Shown here: one piece after another, positions 11,254 through 23,292 of the stretch
Position numbering within the stretch: position 1 is the first letter of the stretch
Layout: each line of letters starts with the position of its first letter
Source of the DNA: Gautieria morchelliformis
Taxonomy: Eukaryota; Basidiomycota; Agaricomycetes; Gomphales; Gomphaceae
Assembly: GCA_015179125.1 (NCBI GenBank)
Contig: WHVA01000330.1
Coordinates: forward strand, 1 to 64,000
Direction of reading: 5' to 3'
DNA: 64,000 nt
Position numbers and translations under genes: made by a program
The notes under the pieces: generated by a model
Database searches by the model: none
What the model saw: the letters and a program-made list of their open reading frames with translations, nothing else
What the model was told of the DNA's origin: nothing

Positions 11254-11709
11254 CTATATTTGAGTACTCTCAAGGAACTCTCCTAAGCATAGCACCTCAT
11301 CAGTGGTCTGATAATCATCACCAACTTCCATATCCTGTTCAGCTTCCAGCACCTCGATCATCACACTCTCTTCTGGCATGCTAGGATTGACAGTGGTACT
11401 AGGATCATGGACCTCCATATGTCCCAGCTTTACTCCTGGCTTATAAATGCCTGTAAACCCAGGTAATTCATAAATGGTGTGAAGGCGAGCCCTGTGAATA
11501 TTGTTCACATGGCTTCGTATGTGGAACAGAGACAGGAGTTTGATTGCTAGTTTGGGTTGAGTGCTGCTGAAACATTGATATGCATTCTTCAGCTGTCTAT
11601 CCTCATCTTGGACCCATGTGTGCATGCAACGAATTTCAATATTAAGACGTTGGATCTCCTCTCTTGCATACAGTGTTTTAAATGCCTTATAGTTGACTCT
11701 TATAGAACA
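11254..11709 (-). pseudogene. C-terminal fragment of a transposase-associated fungal gene
   Basis: The minus-strand frame is open from about 11709 to the stop at 11254 and reads LYAREEIQRLNIEIR, HTWVQDED, RARLHTIYELPGF, then an acidic tail. I recognise this as the recurrent C-terminal part of proteins linked to KDZ/Plavaka-type DNA transposons in agaricomycetes, but that is from memory and the exact family is not certain. The sequence upstream (higher coordinates) has no continuing frame, so the gene is 5'-truncated. Confidence 0.5.
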
Positions 11710-12179
11710 CTACACTGATTGTGTAGTGATTACTTTTACTGCTCGCACCGATTACAGTGGAGGTGGTAATGTGACACTTTCGGAGATCAATGTTTCAGTA
11801 CATGCACCTCATATCACCCTTCATTCCAAGGAGATGACCCTGGCTTGTCAAGATATGATGGACATCTTCCGGCACCACTTAGCCTCGCCAGGTGTCTTGC
11901 AGCGAGAGGCTCGTTGAGGGCATGTTAGTGCTAATTCAAGCTCTGCCATTGACAAAGGATGGCTGGCACTTGTCATTCCAACCTGCTTGCAGGCCTCCAC
12001 TACTAGCCCTCCTTCCAATTCTGAAATTGCTCCTTCCCAAATGGACCATGAGCCCCAGTTGGCCATGACTAGGTCCTCATTCCCTGTCTTGCGGACTCCA
12101 CCCACCTCTCCCACAGCTCCTTTGAGGCCCTTGGGGATATTCTACACATGGGGAAATGCACACGAGAAGGCCACACTAT

Positions 12180-12395
12180 GCGTTGGGGACATGCTACACA
12201 CAAGGGACAAGCTATACTCAGGGGACAAACAAGGGACATGCTATGCACACTATACTTGGGGACAGGCAATGTGTGGGGACACGCTACATGTGGGGACATG
12301 CCACATATGAGGACACACTACATGTGAGGATGCGATGCATGTGAGGACAGGCTACAGGCGAGTGAGGACACAGTAAATGTGAGGACAGTCTACAT
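12180..12395. repeat. Degenerate minisatellite, GGGGACATGCTAC-type unit
   Basis: Units resembling GTGGGGACATGCTACAT recur about ten times at 15-20 base spacing with many changes and a shift from GGGGAC to GAGGAC along the array. Confidence 0.7.
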
Positions 12396-12420
12396 TTGTA
12401 TCTGCTTTTTCATAGGTGAA

Positions 12421-12535
12421 GCCTGGGCCTGAGCATGGGGCCGAGCCTGACTAATGGGTTGGGCTCACGGTTTCATTGAGCTTGAGCCTGCTAAAGATGA
12501 TCCCAAGCCCAAGCTTTCTGAGCCCAGCCTGGCCT
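12421..12535. repeat. AGCC/AAGCC motif block 1
   Basis: This is a GC-rich run of GAGCCTG, AAGCCC and GGGCTC motifs. Similar blocks lie at 36370-36460, 36843-36962, 41655-41810 and 42030-42150, all in the same orientation. Confidence 0.45.
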
Positions 12536-13141
12536 CAGCATCACTAATGCCAGTGGAGGGATGGTCGGGTGTGTGCCAGGTGTATAAAAGGTCAGCAAGA
12601 GCAACGAGTGCTGCATACGGTATTTCCTTTTGCATATAGACAAGCTGTCCATCCTGCATGACATGTTTGCTTCCCTCTCCATCATGTCTTGCTATCCATC
12701 CATCTGACAGCATGACCCAGAGCCAGACACAAGCACAGACTCTGGAGACATAACCCCACACATCTGATGGTATGTCCCCTTGCCCAGTCCCTCATGTCTC
12801 TGACCGAATGCCACTTGCTGCTCCCTAGACTCCACCCACCCCCAGAGGTCCCACACCACTCTCCCCTCTCATTAGGTCTTGCATCTACACCGGGGCCACA
12901 AAGCCTTCTTACACTCCTGCCTACATCCACTACCTTGTCTCTAGAGCCGTTCTCTTTCTTTTCTCACGCATTCGCTTACATCACGCTGTCACTTCCTATT
13001 CAATTGATAGTGTCATTTACACTCATGCCCTCCTCACCCCATGAGGGAAATATGGCTGTGCAGCTCTTAACCTTCATGGACCACATGGAAACATTCTCTA
13101 TGCTTACTACGGGCTTGCTTGAGATCAACAAGGGGATTGAG

Positions 13142-13639
13142 TGTTGGGTGCATTTATGCTCCTGCACCAAAATCAAGCATAATATATCCAATTTGTTGTG
13201 TGGCCTTCCAATTTTTTCTCACATTGTTCTTGTATTATGCATCCATTTCTCTGGTTATTTTCGAAATTTTCCACTCATTTCTTCTCTCTCTATTTCATCT
13301 TGTTATTCCTACTTTCACAAGCGGCTGCACCCAGCGGAGTCTGAAATGACTTCGACGCGCGAGCTCTTGGGCGCTAAAGGGCCGGGTAGTAGTACATGCG
13401 CAGTGGAACACATTTCCCCCTCTCTCAGTGACCACTAAATTCACTGAGAGAGGCAAGTAAATTAGTCTAGTAGTCTTTCCATTTATTGACCTAGAAATCC
13501 TCTGTAGTGAATTGATTTCTAGGTAGTGTATAATATATTTATAGTGACCACTAAATTCACTGAGAGAGTGAATTGATTTCTAGTCTATTCTTTTGAATAA
13601 CAAGTCCATACCTACTGCCTATAATTCCTGTCCTCTACA
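13142..13639 (+). repeat. copia-2 5' LTR
   Basis: This 498-bp LTR holds a perfect 12-bp inverted repeat, CTCTCTCAGTGA / TCACTGAGAGAG (13420-13431 and 13441-13452), with a 9-base loop. The block GTGACCACTAAATTCACTG recurs about 110 bases later. A CCTAGAAATC / GATTTCTAGG pair forms another possible stem. Confidence 0.93.
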
Positions 13640-13652
13640 GGGTTATGGGCCC
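13640..13652 (+). other. copia-2 primer-binding site (initiator tRNA-Met anticodon arm type)
   Basis: The 13 bases after the LTR, GGGTTATGGGCCC, are complementary to the GGGCCCATAACCC anticodon stem-loop of eukaryotic initiator tRNA-Met. This is the half-tRNA priming known for Drosophila copia. The gag start codon (13645-13647) lies inside this site. Confidence 0.75.
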
Positions 13653-16600
13653 CGGAGACACTTCTGAGAAGCTATTGGGTGTTGAGAAGCTTGCTACTGA
13701 TGGAAGTAATTGGCCATTGTGGCGAGCCACTCTCATCAGCTATTTCGAGTCCAAAAATCTGCTCAAGCATGTAGAAGGGAGAGTCACTCGACCTCCTGAT
13801 CCTCCAGTCATGCCCCCAGGCCATATTCTAACAGAAGCTGAGGAAACTCAGATGGATAAGGCTGAGGAGAAGCTGGAGAGATACCTTGCTAGAGAAGGAC
13901 AAGCCAAGACCCAAATCATCGTCTCAGTGTCAGAGTCATTAGCCCTGATGCTACAGAAGCAGAAGACAGCAAAAGAGACTTGGGATGCACTGGTCAATGA
14001 AATGACCAAAAAGCCCAAGATGGTCCTCACCAGCCTGCAGAGACAACTCCGCAGTATGAGATGTCCTGAGGATGGAGACTTGAGAGATCACTTGGACAAG
14101 GCCCAAGACCTATATGCTCGTCTTAATGAGATGGGAGCTAGGGTTTCTGAAGAAGAATTCATGGACATAATCCTTGCGTCACTTCCACCATCCTATGAGG
14201 CAGTCATGAATGCCCTCACCACTTCGCTCGAAGAATGCGGGATGCCATTAGTTCCTGATAATATTATTAGGGTACTAAAGGCTCAGTATGACAGGAAGAA
14301 AACACTCCCGCAAGAAGAGCAGGTGTTTATTGGTTCATCTACTAAGAAGGACCAGAAGGGGCAGAAGGCGCATGTATGCACCAACTGCAAAAAGCCTGGA
14401 CATTCCATCGAAAATTGCTGGGCTAAAGGAGGTGGTAAAGAAGGTCAAGGACCACGTCAGAAGAAGAAAGCCAAAGGCAAGAAGAAGAAGAAGGGTAAAG
14501 CAAAAGCGAATGTTGCCGAAGAAGAGTCCACTTCTGAGGAAAGTGGTGATGGCCATCTTGCCTTCACCAATTTCGACGAGTGCTCTAATTTCAATCTGAG
14601 CACATCCTCAGGAGTTATAGTCATACTCGACACCGGAACGACATCGCATATGACTCCTCACAAAAATTTATTGAGGAACTACTGTCAATTCTCACAGCCG
14701 AGGACTATCCGAGCAGCCAATAAAGGTACCTTTGATGCCTTCGGCTCAGGACTGCTCGTATTATCCAATAAGGTTGGAGATAGAACAGTAGAAGTCAGTA
14801 GAAGTCACGTTGCAAGATACATACTATGCACCCAAAATTGCTGCTACCCTCGTCTCGATCGGTCGGTGCGATGATGCTGGCTACGACATTCGACTCGGTG
14901 GCCAGAAATGCACAATATCTAATGCTGCTGGAAAGGTATTGATGCAAGCACCGAAGGTCAATGGTTTATATCGACTAGACCTCCAGTCACCAAGTGCTCA
15001 AGCCCATATGTGTTTATCTGCCATGGAAATTCATCAAAAGATGGGGCACATCTCACAGAAGTCCCTACAACATCTATTAAATCATGGCATGATATTGGGC
15101 ATTGAACTGAGCTCCACAGGCGATAAAATTGTCTGTGATGCGTGTATTCAGGCCAAGATTGCACGCAAACCTCTTCCTCGAGAACCCAGAGACCGAACAT
15201 CAAAATTCGGTGACAGAATTTATTCTGATGTCTGGGGACCTGCAAGACACCTCACGATCGATAAGAAGTCATATTATGTCTCCTTTATTGATGACTACTC
15301 AAGAGAATCGGTGATCTATCTCATGGCGAACAAATCAGAAGCATTCTCAAAGTACAAGCTCTACGAGGCTTTAATGCTTCGACAGAGAAATGTGCACATC
15401 AAGGCACTTGTTTCTGATCGAGGGGGCGAGTATACGAGCTCTGAATTCGAACAGCATCTAGCCAAACAAGGCACGAAGCATCAGTTGACGGTACACGACA
15501 CACCAGAGTCCAATGGTGTTGCGGAACGTCTGAACCGAACTCTCACTGAGAGAACTCGTGCCATGCTGCTAGAATCAGGCCTTCCTAAGATATTATGGGG
15601 CTATGCGATACAGCATGCCAATTATCTTAGGAACAGGACACATACAAGAGCTCTACCGGATAAAACGCCCTACGAGATGATTCACCATGAAAAACCGAAT
15701 CTCAAAGACATTCACGCGTGGGGAACTGAAATCTATGTCAAAGTCACTCAGGGAGATAAATTGGCAGCTCGTGCCAAGAGAGCTCGGTGGATAGGAATTT
15801 CTGCGCAGAGCCATGGTCATTATGTTTATTGGCCTGACTCGCACAAAGTTTCTGTCGAGCGGAATGTTGTGTTTGATTCAGAGATGAAGAAGGGAAAGGT
15901 CCCAATCATTTCTATTGAGGAATCCAAGCTACCTACGTCTAAAGAAGAAAAGAAGGCCATTCCGGCATCAGTGCCTGTGCCCGGTCGCTTAGTCAGCGAA
16001 GAGGCAAAGATCGAAGAAATTGATGAAAGTGCACCGGAGGAATATCTTGAAAAGCTGCAACCTATTCAGGGAGTTGATGACAGACCTAGAGAAGCTGAAC
16101 CGATAAGGAGAAGCGAAAGGATCTGTCAACAACAAGTGCAGCCGGCCCCATCAGGTCCCGTGACAAGATCTCAAACTCAGAGACAAGCTGGCGCACAAAT
16201 GACTACGCTAGCTTACGAGGACATTGAGGACCATAAAGAAAATTTATTCGACCAAGAATTATCCTCCGAGATTGATGGCATCAGTAGCTATGAGTGTGCC
16301 ATCAGTGCGTTTCTAACCGACGGTCAAAACAATAACAAGACGCCGGATTTGAGTCAAATTGAACCTAGCAATGCAGACGAAGCTCTGAATAATCCTATGT
16401 GGAAGAAATCAATGGACAAAGAGTATGAGGCCCTAATCGACAAAGGAGTGTGGGAACGAGCCAAACCACCTCCTGGAGCCAATATTGTCGGTAACAAATG
16501 GGTCTACCTTTGGAAGCGTAATCCAGAAGGGAAACCAATAGTACCTAAATCGAGAATGGTCGCCCAAGGCTTCACGCAGAAGTTTGGAGTCGACTATGAT

Positions 16601-17899
16601 GAGACATACTCACCTGTTGCTCGGTTATCCTCCCTACGGATCATATGCGCCATTGCTGCTAGGAATGACTGGCCTATTCATCAAATGGACGTGGACTATG
16701 CATACCTCAATGCTACGTTGCCTGAACCTATTTACATGAAGCAGCCGTATGGATATGAGTCAGGAGACAAAGGCGAAGTGCTACTTTTGAAGAAAGCACT
16801 CTACGGCCTCAAACAATCTGGAAGAGAATGGTACAAACGTCTAAGTGGTGAATTCCACAAGTTAGGATTCACTACGTCAGCCACAGATGGGGCTGTATTT
16901 CATAGACGTGGCGGAAAGGGGCATGTGATTATTGCAACAGCTGTGGACGACCTTACCATCACAGCTGAGAATCAGTCAGTCCTGGACGAAGTCAAACGAG
17001 ATCTTGCTCAGGTCTTCAGTATGAAAGATCTAGGCGAGATTCATTGGCTATTGAATCTTAAAATCGAAAGAGACTGGCAGAAGAAGACCATTGCAATTTC
17101 ACAACCTGCATACATCGAGAAGATCATCAAAAAATTCAATCTCGAAGATGCAAAGACTTATGCTACGCCTCTTGATCCAGCCGTAAAATTAACTAAAGAC
17201 CAATGTCCTTCTACAGAGAGAGGCAAGAAAGCCATGTCGAAGTTTCCATACAGGCAAGCTATAGGATCACTGATGTGGGCGGCTGTAGCCACTCGACCTG
17301 ACATTGCATTTGCGGTGTCATTACTCTCGCAATTCCTTGAAAATCCAGGTGGCACACATTGGAATGCAGTCAAACGTGTCTTCAAATATTTGAAAGGCAC
17401 GAAGCATTACAAGCTCACACTTGGAAGAAATCAAGACGGCTTGATGGGATATTCAGATGCGGATTGGGGTTCACAGAGTCATAGGCGTTCGTATTCGGCA
17501 TACTTATTTCAGATTGATGGAGGCACTGTTTCATGGAGTTGCCAGAAACAGTCGATAGTAGCCCTCTCATCAACTGAAGCCGAATTCGTCGCCCTGACCC
17601 ATGCGGGCAAAGAGGCTCTCTGGATGCGCCATTTTATTTCTGAGATATTCCAACCACTGAACAGACCCATCCAAGTTTATTCAGACAATCAATCAGCCAT
17701 TGCCATCACGTATGGCACTCAACAACACACGAGAACCAAACATTTCGACATCAGATTATATTTCCTTCGAGATATAATCAAAAATCAACAGGCCAAGCTC
17801 GTTTATTTGCCAACCGAACAAATGTTGGCAGATATCCTCACTAAAGGACTTCCTAGTCCTAGAGTGAAGATTCTCAACGAGCAAATCGGAATATATTAA
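13645..17899 (+). pseudogene. copia-2 gag-pol polyprotein, one 10-bp frameshift
   Basis: The frame codes one copia polyprotein of about 1,415 residues. Order: gag; CCHC knuckle CTNCKKPGHSIENC (about 14378-14419); Lys-rich stretch; protease LDTGTTSH; pre-integrase (HQKMGHIS); integrase with D, D, E in SDVWGPA, VSDRGGEY and TPESNGVAERLN; RT with AVDDLTIT as catalytic box; RNase H (GYSDADW, STEAEF, SDNQSAI, RTKHFDIR). A duplicated AGTAGAAGTC (14787-14806) shifts the frame between protease and integrase parts; a single copy would keep it open. No other stop was found. Start is the ATG in the primer site. The stop is at 17897-17899, just before the polypurine tract. Confidence 0.93.
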
Positions 17900-17912
17900 G
17901 CTTGAGGGGGCG

Positions 17913-18410
17913 TGTTGGGTGCATTTATGCTCCTGCACCAAAATCAAGCATAATATATCCAATTTGTTGTGTGGCCTTCCAATTTCTTCTCACATTGTTC
18001 TTGTATTATGCATCCATTTCTCTGGTTATTTTCGAAATTTTCCACTCATTTCTTCTCTCTCTATTTCATCTTGTTATTCCTACTTTCACAAGCGGCTGCA
18101 CCCAGCGGAGTCTGAAATGACTTCGACGCGCGAGCTCTTGGGCGCTAAAGGGCCGGGTAGTAGTACATGCGCAGTGGAACACAATTCCCCCTCTCTCAGT
18201 GACCACTAAATTCACTGAGAGAGGCAAGTAAATTAGTCTAGTAGTCTTTCCATTTATTGACCTAGAAATCCTCTGTAGTGAATTGATTTCTAGGTAGTGT
18301 ATAATATATTTATAGTGACCACTAAATTCACTGAGAGAGTGAATTGATTTCTAGTCTATTCTTTTGAATAACAAGTCCATACCTACTGCCTATAATTCCT
18401 GTCCTCTACA
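17913..18410 (+). repeat. copia-2 3' LTR
   Basis: This 498-bp copy is nearly identical to the 5' LTR and is followed by the TTGAG duplication. Confidence 0.93.
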
Positions 18411-18556
18411 TTGAGGGCCAGCTGGATGTTGATCCTGGATTTTGGGTGGTAGTTGTGCTAGCATACCCCAAATTTCTGACAGAGAGTGACGTGAGTGGGG
18501 CATATGTGGTAGTGAAAATCATATTTGATGTCATTTATTGTCAATACACAGTGTGA

Positions 18557-19135
18557 TCTCATGGCCATGAATGGGTGATGTGACGGTGACAGAATAAATT
18601 ATATGGGTGGTGAGTTCTTGGAGGTTCAGGTCTTGTTAGTGATGAAAGGGAAATGGAGTTACTGGATACAAGAAATAAATGAGTCATGACAAGCGATAGA
18701 CTAAAACTTGACTTGACTTGATTATTGTACAGACAGACAGAGCCTTTATATACACAACCCCAAGCTACAATGATGTCAGAACAAGGCAAGATGATGCAAT
18801 AGAGTAGGTAGGGGCTGACTGAGCAGTCTGAGTCAGTGCAAGAGCACACAGTACAAAAGGGGAAACAATGGAGAAATGACAATAGTGAAAGTAAGCAAGT
18901 ATGTGTCAAATAGGGGTAATGACTCAGGAGAATAAGTAATAAAAGATCCAAAGTGTCATGACTTGTCTATTTCTCTTACCCCACTGCCTCTATGTTCCCC
19001 CTCGTCACTCCCTAGCATCTTCGCCAGAGTTCGCCTCACCCTCCAACCACTCCTCCTCTACGTCCACTCTATCCGCTGTTTGCCCCATTTTCCGAACCGC
19101 TATTCCCTGCTCACGCATTTCGCCAGCAGGCACGC
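18557..19135. other. Spacer with one short dispersed repeat
   Basis: Apart from the 264-bp repeat at 18691-18954, I see no gene. The segment 18963-19135 is Pro/Ser-codon-rich without a recognisable product. Confidence 0.5.
18691..18954 (-). repeat. 264-bp dispersed repeat flanked by GTCATGAC
   Basis: It aligns at roughly 90% to 38188-38452. The minus strand carries TATATAAAGGCTC, a TATA-like box, so an LTR or promoter fragment is possible. This copy has the eight bases GTCATGAC on both sides (18683-18690, 18955-18962), as a target duplication would give; the second copy does not. Confidence 0.6.
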
Positions 19136-19625
19136 TGTAAGGGCAACCCTGGCTAGTTGTGGAGATCACACTACCACACAACTGAGAAGGGGAAATCCAA
19201 AGTATGTATAAATGAACAGAGTATACAAGAGAGGGGATTCTCACCTGACAAGGGGAAATCCAAAGAGAAATGTCTTAGGACCCCCAATGTCAGCGAGCCT
19301 GTATTATACTATGCTGTGCAGCCAGGGACAACACTTGGCACCCGCCATCAACCCTGCATCTCCCTGACCACCCTGACCCTTGATTGACCCTTGATGCCAC
19401 CTATTACGCGAGTCACTTGATTTCCGACACTGTTCCGAGAGTGGAAGTCGGAAATTGGAGTGGAACTGGCAAGGCGAACAGAACTGGTGGAAGTTCTCCC
19501 AGAAGCGGAATCATTTCCGAAAGCGGAGGCGGAGATGGAATCGGAACCAGAAGCGGAGTCGGAAATGGAGTCGGAACTGGGTGTGGTGTTGGAACTGGAA
19601 ATGGAAAACAGGGTGTCACCTGACA
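19136..19625 (-). mobile_element. Lone LTR of the gypsy-2 family
   Basis: The 490-bp sequence TGTAAGGGCAACCC..GGTGTCACCTGACA matches the two LTRs of gypsy-2 (53791-54253, 59520-60001). Orientation follows gypsy-2, whose coding is on the minus strand when its LTR reads this way. The flanks CACGC and ATCTC do not match, so this is not a simple solo LTR; exchange with another copy or flank loss is likely. Confidence 0.85.
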
Positions 19626-19818
19626 ATCTCTGAGAGTGAGTATGAGAGACAGGGAAGAAGGTGCAAGAAAGGATGAGATAAGAAAACTTGAGGTCATTTG
19701 TGCACGTGCACAAACATGTGCATAGGCGCCTACACGTGATTTGAAAGGTCACGTGACGACTTGCATTCCAGCCGTGTCGTGTGTGTTATTGCAGTCGCTC
19801 TGCCTGTGTATCCCCAAC

Positions 19819-22800
19819 ATGCCTCAGGTTCTATGCCCTTGCTGCAAGAAGATGATATCAGAGATTCAAGCTCGCAAGCACAGACGGAAGAAGCCATCAA
19901 TGGCTTACAAGATCGCTACAATGGTCAGCAAGCTGGGGCTAATCCTGTGACTGCTGGACCATCTGCAGAAGGCCCCCCATCTAAGTCCACCCACGATACT
20001 GTCGATACACCATCGGATCCCTTCCAGTTTCCTTCAGAACCTATAGGTCAACCCGATTGATGAACCCGAGTCCCATCAGGACGACTTGATTCAGTATCCG
20101 AGTGACTTTCACAACAGTTCCTCTGACCCCGGCAGCGATGGTGACAACTCTCACGGCATTGACGAAGAAGATACTAGCGAGGGCTGGGATGATGATGAGG
20201 ATGAAGACCTGAACGATGAGGAAGTGGCAGAGTTATTGGAACAATGGCATGAGGATGCTCTGGATGTCGGCAAGAACTTGCAAAGTACGTCCTGACTTCT
20301 TTGAATGGCACTGTTAGACTAGTCACTAAGTGTATCAATGTAGTGCAGAATATTTTGACACCTGAAGATATCAATAACATCAAGATGTTCGCATTGCAGC
20401 TCACTTTCCATCTCACACAACGCTTCCATGAACATTTTAGTGCTGCATACTCCGAGAAAATCAAACTGCAGTCACTGTATGTGCTACACAGGAGAATGGC
20501 AATACTATCGGGCATACAACCAATCCTTACCGACTGCTGCCCCAAAGCTGTTGCGCATATGCGGATGAACACACTGACCAACAGGCCTGTCCGTACTGTG
20601 CCCAGCCTCACTTCTCCCCTAACGGCAAGCCCCAGGCGCTTTTTGAGACCATTCCTCTGGTCCTCCGTCTCCAAGCATTGTTCCAGAACAAGGATTTCGT
20701 CAAGAACCTTCGTTATCGAACTGCGCGTGACACCTCTAAATAATATATCAGCGATGTCTTCGACAGCTCCCACTATAAGAGCCTACTCAAGAAGCGAGTT
20801 GTCATTGATGGCATCGAGTATGAGCATTGCTTCTTTGAGGACTGGCATGACATACCAATCGGAATCTTAGGCGACGGCGTACAAATATTCAAGTGTGCTC
20901 ACAAAGGAAAAGCCACTGTGTGGCCCTTCATTGCCGTCATTTATGCCTTTTCTCCTGATATCCAAACCCACATTGAGTATGTGATGCCCCTGTTCATCAT
21001 TGGAGGGCCAAACGCTCCCAAACAATTTAATTCATTCCTGCACCCTACGACACAACAATTCAAATGGCTAGCTGTTGGAGTCCGGACGTTCAATGCCCTG
21101 AGTGAATCGATGTTTCCGATGAGAGCATATTGCATCGTTAACTCGGGTGATATGCTTGCCATACGATACACATCATGCATGAAGGGCCCGAACGCCTTCT
21201 CTCCTTGTCTCCTCTGTCGCATACAGGGATTCCGGCGCGTAATAGCCAAGAAAACAAATTACTATGTCCCACTGATAGGAACCCCACAAGCACATGCAGG
21301 GTTTGAATGGGATCCACATAACCTCCCCATGCACACCGATGAGGAAATACCCAGGCAAATCCTAGAAATCAGGGCTGCCCCTACTAAGAAAGAACATGAC
21401 AGACATGGCCGGCTCTACGGACTCAATGGTGATTCGGTTCTATTCCAACTCCCTTCCATGTCTCAAACTGCCAGCTTCCCATTCGAAGGGATGCATCTCC
21501 TCTTTGAGAATCACATCCCGAACCTTGTGCTTCTATGGAAGGGGAAATTTGGGAAAGGTAAACATGCGACCCCTCTCGACGAGGGGACAGGTGAATACAT
21601 ACTTGCTTGCCAAGTCTGTCTGGGAAAAAATCAGGTTAGAAACAGTGGCGGCTGTTAAGACTATCCCGTCCGCATTTGTCTCGACGCTCAAAAACATTGA
21701 CGTGGACTTGCACCTCTTCACGGCTGAGGCATGGTCCTTCTGGTTTCTTTTTCTTGCCCCTCATCTCCTGCATAATTGGTTTCACAAGAACAAGTACTAT
21801 GTGCACATGATGAAACTCGTGGAAATCATCAAGATTGTGCCTCAATTTGATATCAAAACGGCAGAGCTCCCAGCATTATGTGTGAAGATTATTGACTATG
21901 TAGAACAATTCAAGAAGTAAGTCATGTGTCTATTTCGAAGCTACAAATACTAAAGGTATACGGTGCTGAATATAGGCTCTATTACCAATACCCCGAGGAG
22001 TGACTTACCACGTGTCGCATTACGTTGTATGCGCTCCTTCACATCCCAGACGACATCGAACACACCAGCCCAGTATGGGTCAACTGGGCGTTTGTGATGG
22101 AACGCTTCTGTGGCCTGCTTATGCCAGCAATCAAGTCCAAACGTCGGCCATATGCGTGCCTTAACAAGCGCATACTCCAGCTGAGCCAGCTGGCACAAAT
22201 AACGGCTTGATACCAATTTTCGAATGTGCTTCGACTCAAGAAGCCGGCAAGTGGGATGTCTGGGCAAGAGGAGGTCATTGCAGACTGTACGGGTGCTCTG
22301 TTGACAGCGATACCACTGGTCTAACATATCGCATTTTGGGTAGATCCCAGTCTCTACCTACGCTGGCCCAAGCAAACACGGTATCGGCCGGACACTGTCA
22401 TACTGAAGAAGGTGGCCATGTTCTTCAGCACAACATTCAATTGCACTGTCAGCACTGTTAAGCAGATCTTACCTGAAGAAATGACACGGTGGGGTAAAGT
22501 GCAGATTCGGGACGGTGGCGATGTCATTCACGGCAGTAGCAATTTTCCCTCAGATGCTCGGGATAATTCATTCATTAAGGTGTGTTGGTACTATTTCTCC
22601 TGGCACAGTTTCTTTCACTCAGCTAGGCCTATGCTAGTATACACTTCTCGTTGACAAGAACGCTCGAAATGGGCGCCATCTACCAGAATATGAAGCTCAA
22701 ATTTTCTACGGGCAGTTTGAATTTGCGCTCAGGTGTACTCTACCTCCATCCCGTGCCATAGGACTTGATCGGGAAACAACTTACTTGATAGCACTCGTTC

Positions 22801-23021
22801 ACACTTGCCAAAGCAACCCCCCGGGTGGAGATGCTGCCACGTCCGTAGTGTCCTATGAGAGGACAAACCCGTCTATATTCATCAACCTTAATGCCATTCA
22901 ATGTGCCGTAGGTCAGGTCCGCATGAGTGACTCACGGTGGGGCATCATCGATCGAAGTGGCAACTACGTGTGGACTGTGTTCAAAGATGATCTGGGTGGG
23001 CATGGAATGGAGGTGGACTAG
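19819..23021 (+). pseudogene. Plavaka/Tnp2-type (CACTA superfamily) transposase, decayed
   Basis: The start MPQVLCPCCKKMISEIQARKH (here given in part) opens a Cys-containing N-terminus. An acidic linker follows, then the Tnp2 core: LSGIQPILTDCC, CPYC, LVLRLQALF, SDVFDSSHY, then ILGDGVQIFK and the VWPFIAVIY strand. Later come the LLHIPDDI and NWAFVMERFCG motifs typical of Plavaka proteins, and the C-terminal VGQVRMSD..WGIIDRSG. Frame changes near 20548 and 21610 and stops at 20741-20743 (TAA), 22001-22003 (TGA) and near 22208 disable it. A good intron is at 21917-21975. Product would cut and move a CACTA-like element; no TIRs could be placed. Confidence 0.75.
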
Positions 23022-23292
23022 TAGTAGGAGTCTTTTCACCCTTAGAGTCTATACTTAGTGTTGTATCTCAAAAACAGTTGTCACTTGGGGCCACAGTAGC
23101 ATTATGGAACCTCAAGCATGGAAATTCATTGATACATATATGGAAACTTCAGTATATTTGCCCAGAAATATATATATTAATTCACTGGATTTCACTGAGT
23201 GCTCCATGAGCTATCTTGAAAATTTTTAAGTGTGCGAACAATGGCAATCCAGGCCTTCGAGCACTGAAATTCTCATGATAATTACGTTGAAT
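23022..23292. other. CACTG-containing DNA interrupted by the LINE
   Basis: This AT-rich stretch and its continuation after the LINE (34640-34830) contain repeated CACTGAAA/CACTGG/CACTTG words in both directions. Such motif clusters are usual in the subterminal parts of CACTA-type elements, so this may be the 3' end of the Plavaka element. That is inference. Confidence 0.35.

Larger units (their letters stand above)
11710..12766. other. Gene-poor spacer with degenerate repeats
   Basis: No ORF here has a convincing domain. It contains the minisatellite at 12180-12395 and one GC-rich AGCC block at 12421-12535. Confidence 0.5.
13142..18410 (+). mobile_element. copia-2: young, nearly intact Ty1/copia retrotransposon
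   Basis: Two 498-bp LTRs (TGTTGGG..CCTCTACA) bound a 4.3-kb internal region, 5,269 bp in all. The target duplication TTGAG is at 13137-13141 and 18411-18415. The LTRs differ at two sites that I can see (a T/C and a T/A), so insertion was recent. A primer site follows the left LTR and a GAGGGGGCG polypurine tract precedes the right LTR. The single coding defect seen is a 10-bp tandem duplication at 14787-14806. Confidence 0.95.
12767..18556 (+). pseudogene. Open reading frame interrupted by copia-2 (hypothetical)
   Basis: The frame opened by the ATG at 12767 is exactly at a codon end at 13141, where copia-2 begins. Removing copia-2 and one TTGAG continues the same frame from 18416 to a TGA at 18554-18556, giving 171 codons. 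The second half (LLEINKGIE joined to GQLDVDPGFW) has a coding look; the first half is Ser/Pro/Leu-rich. I do not recognise the product. A chance ORF of this size is possible, so this is a weak call. Confidence 0.35.
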
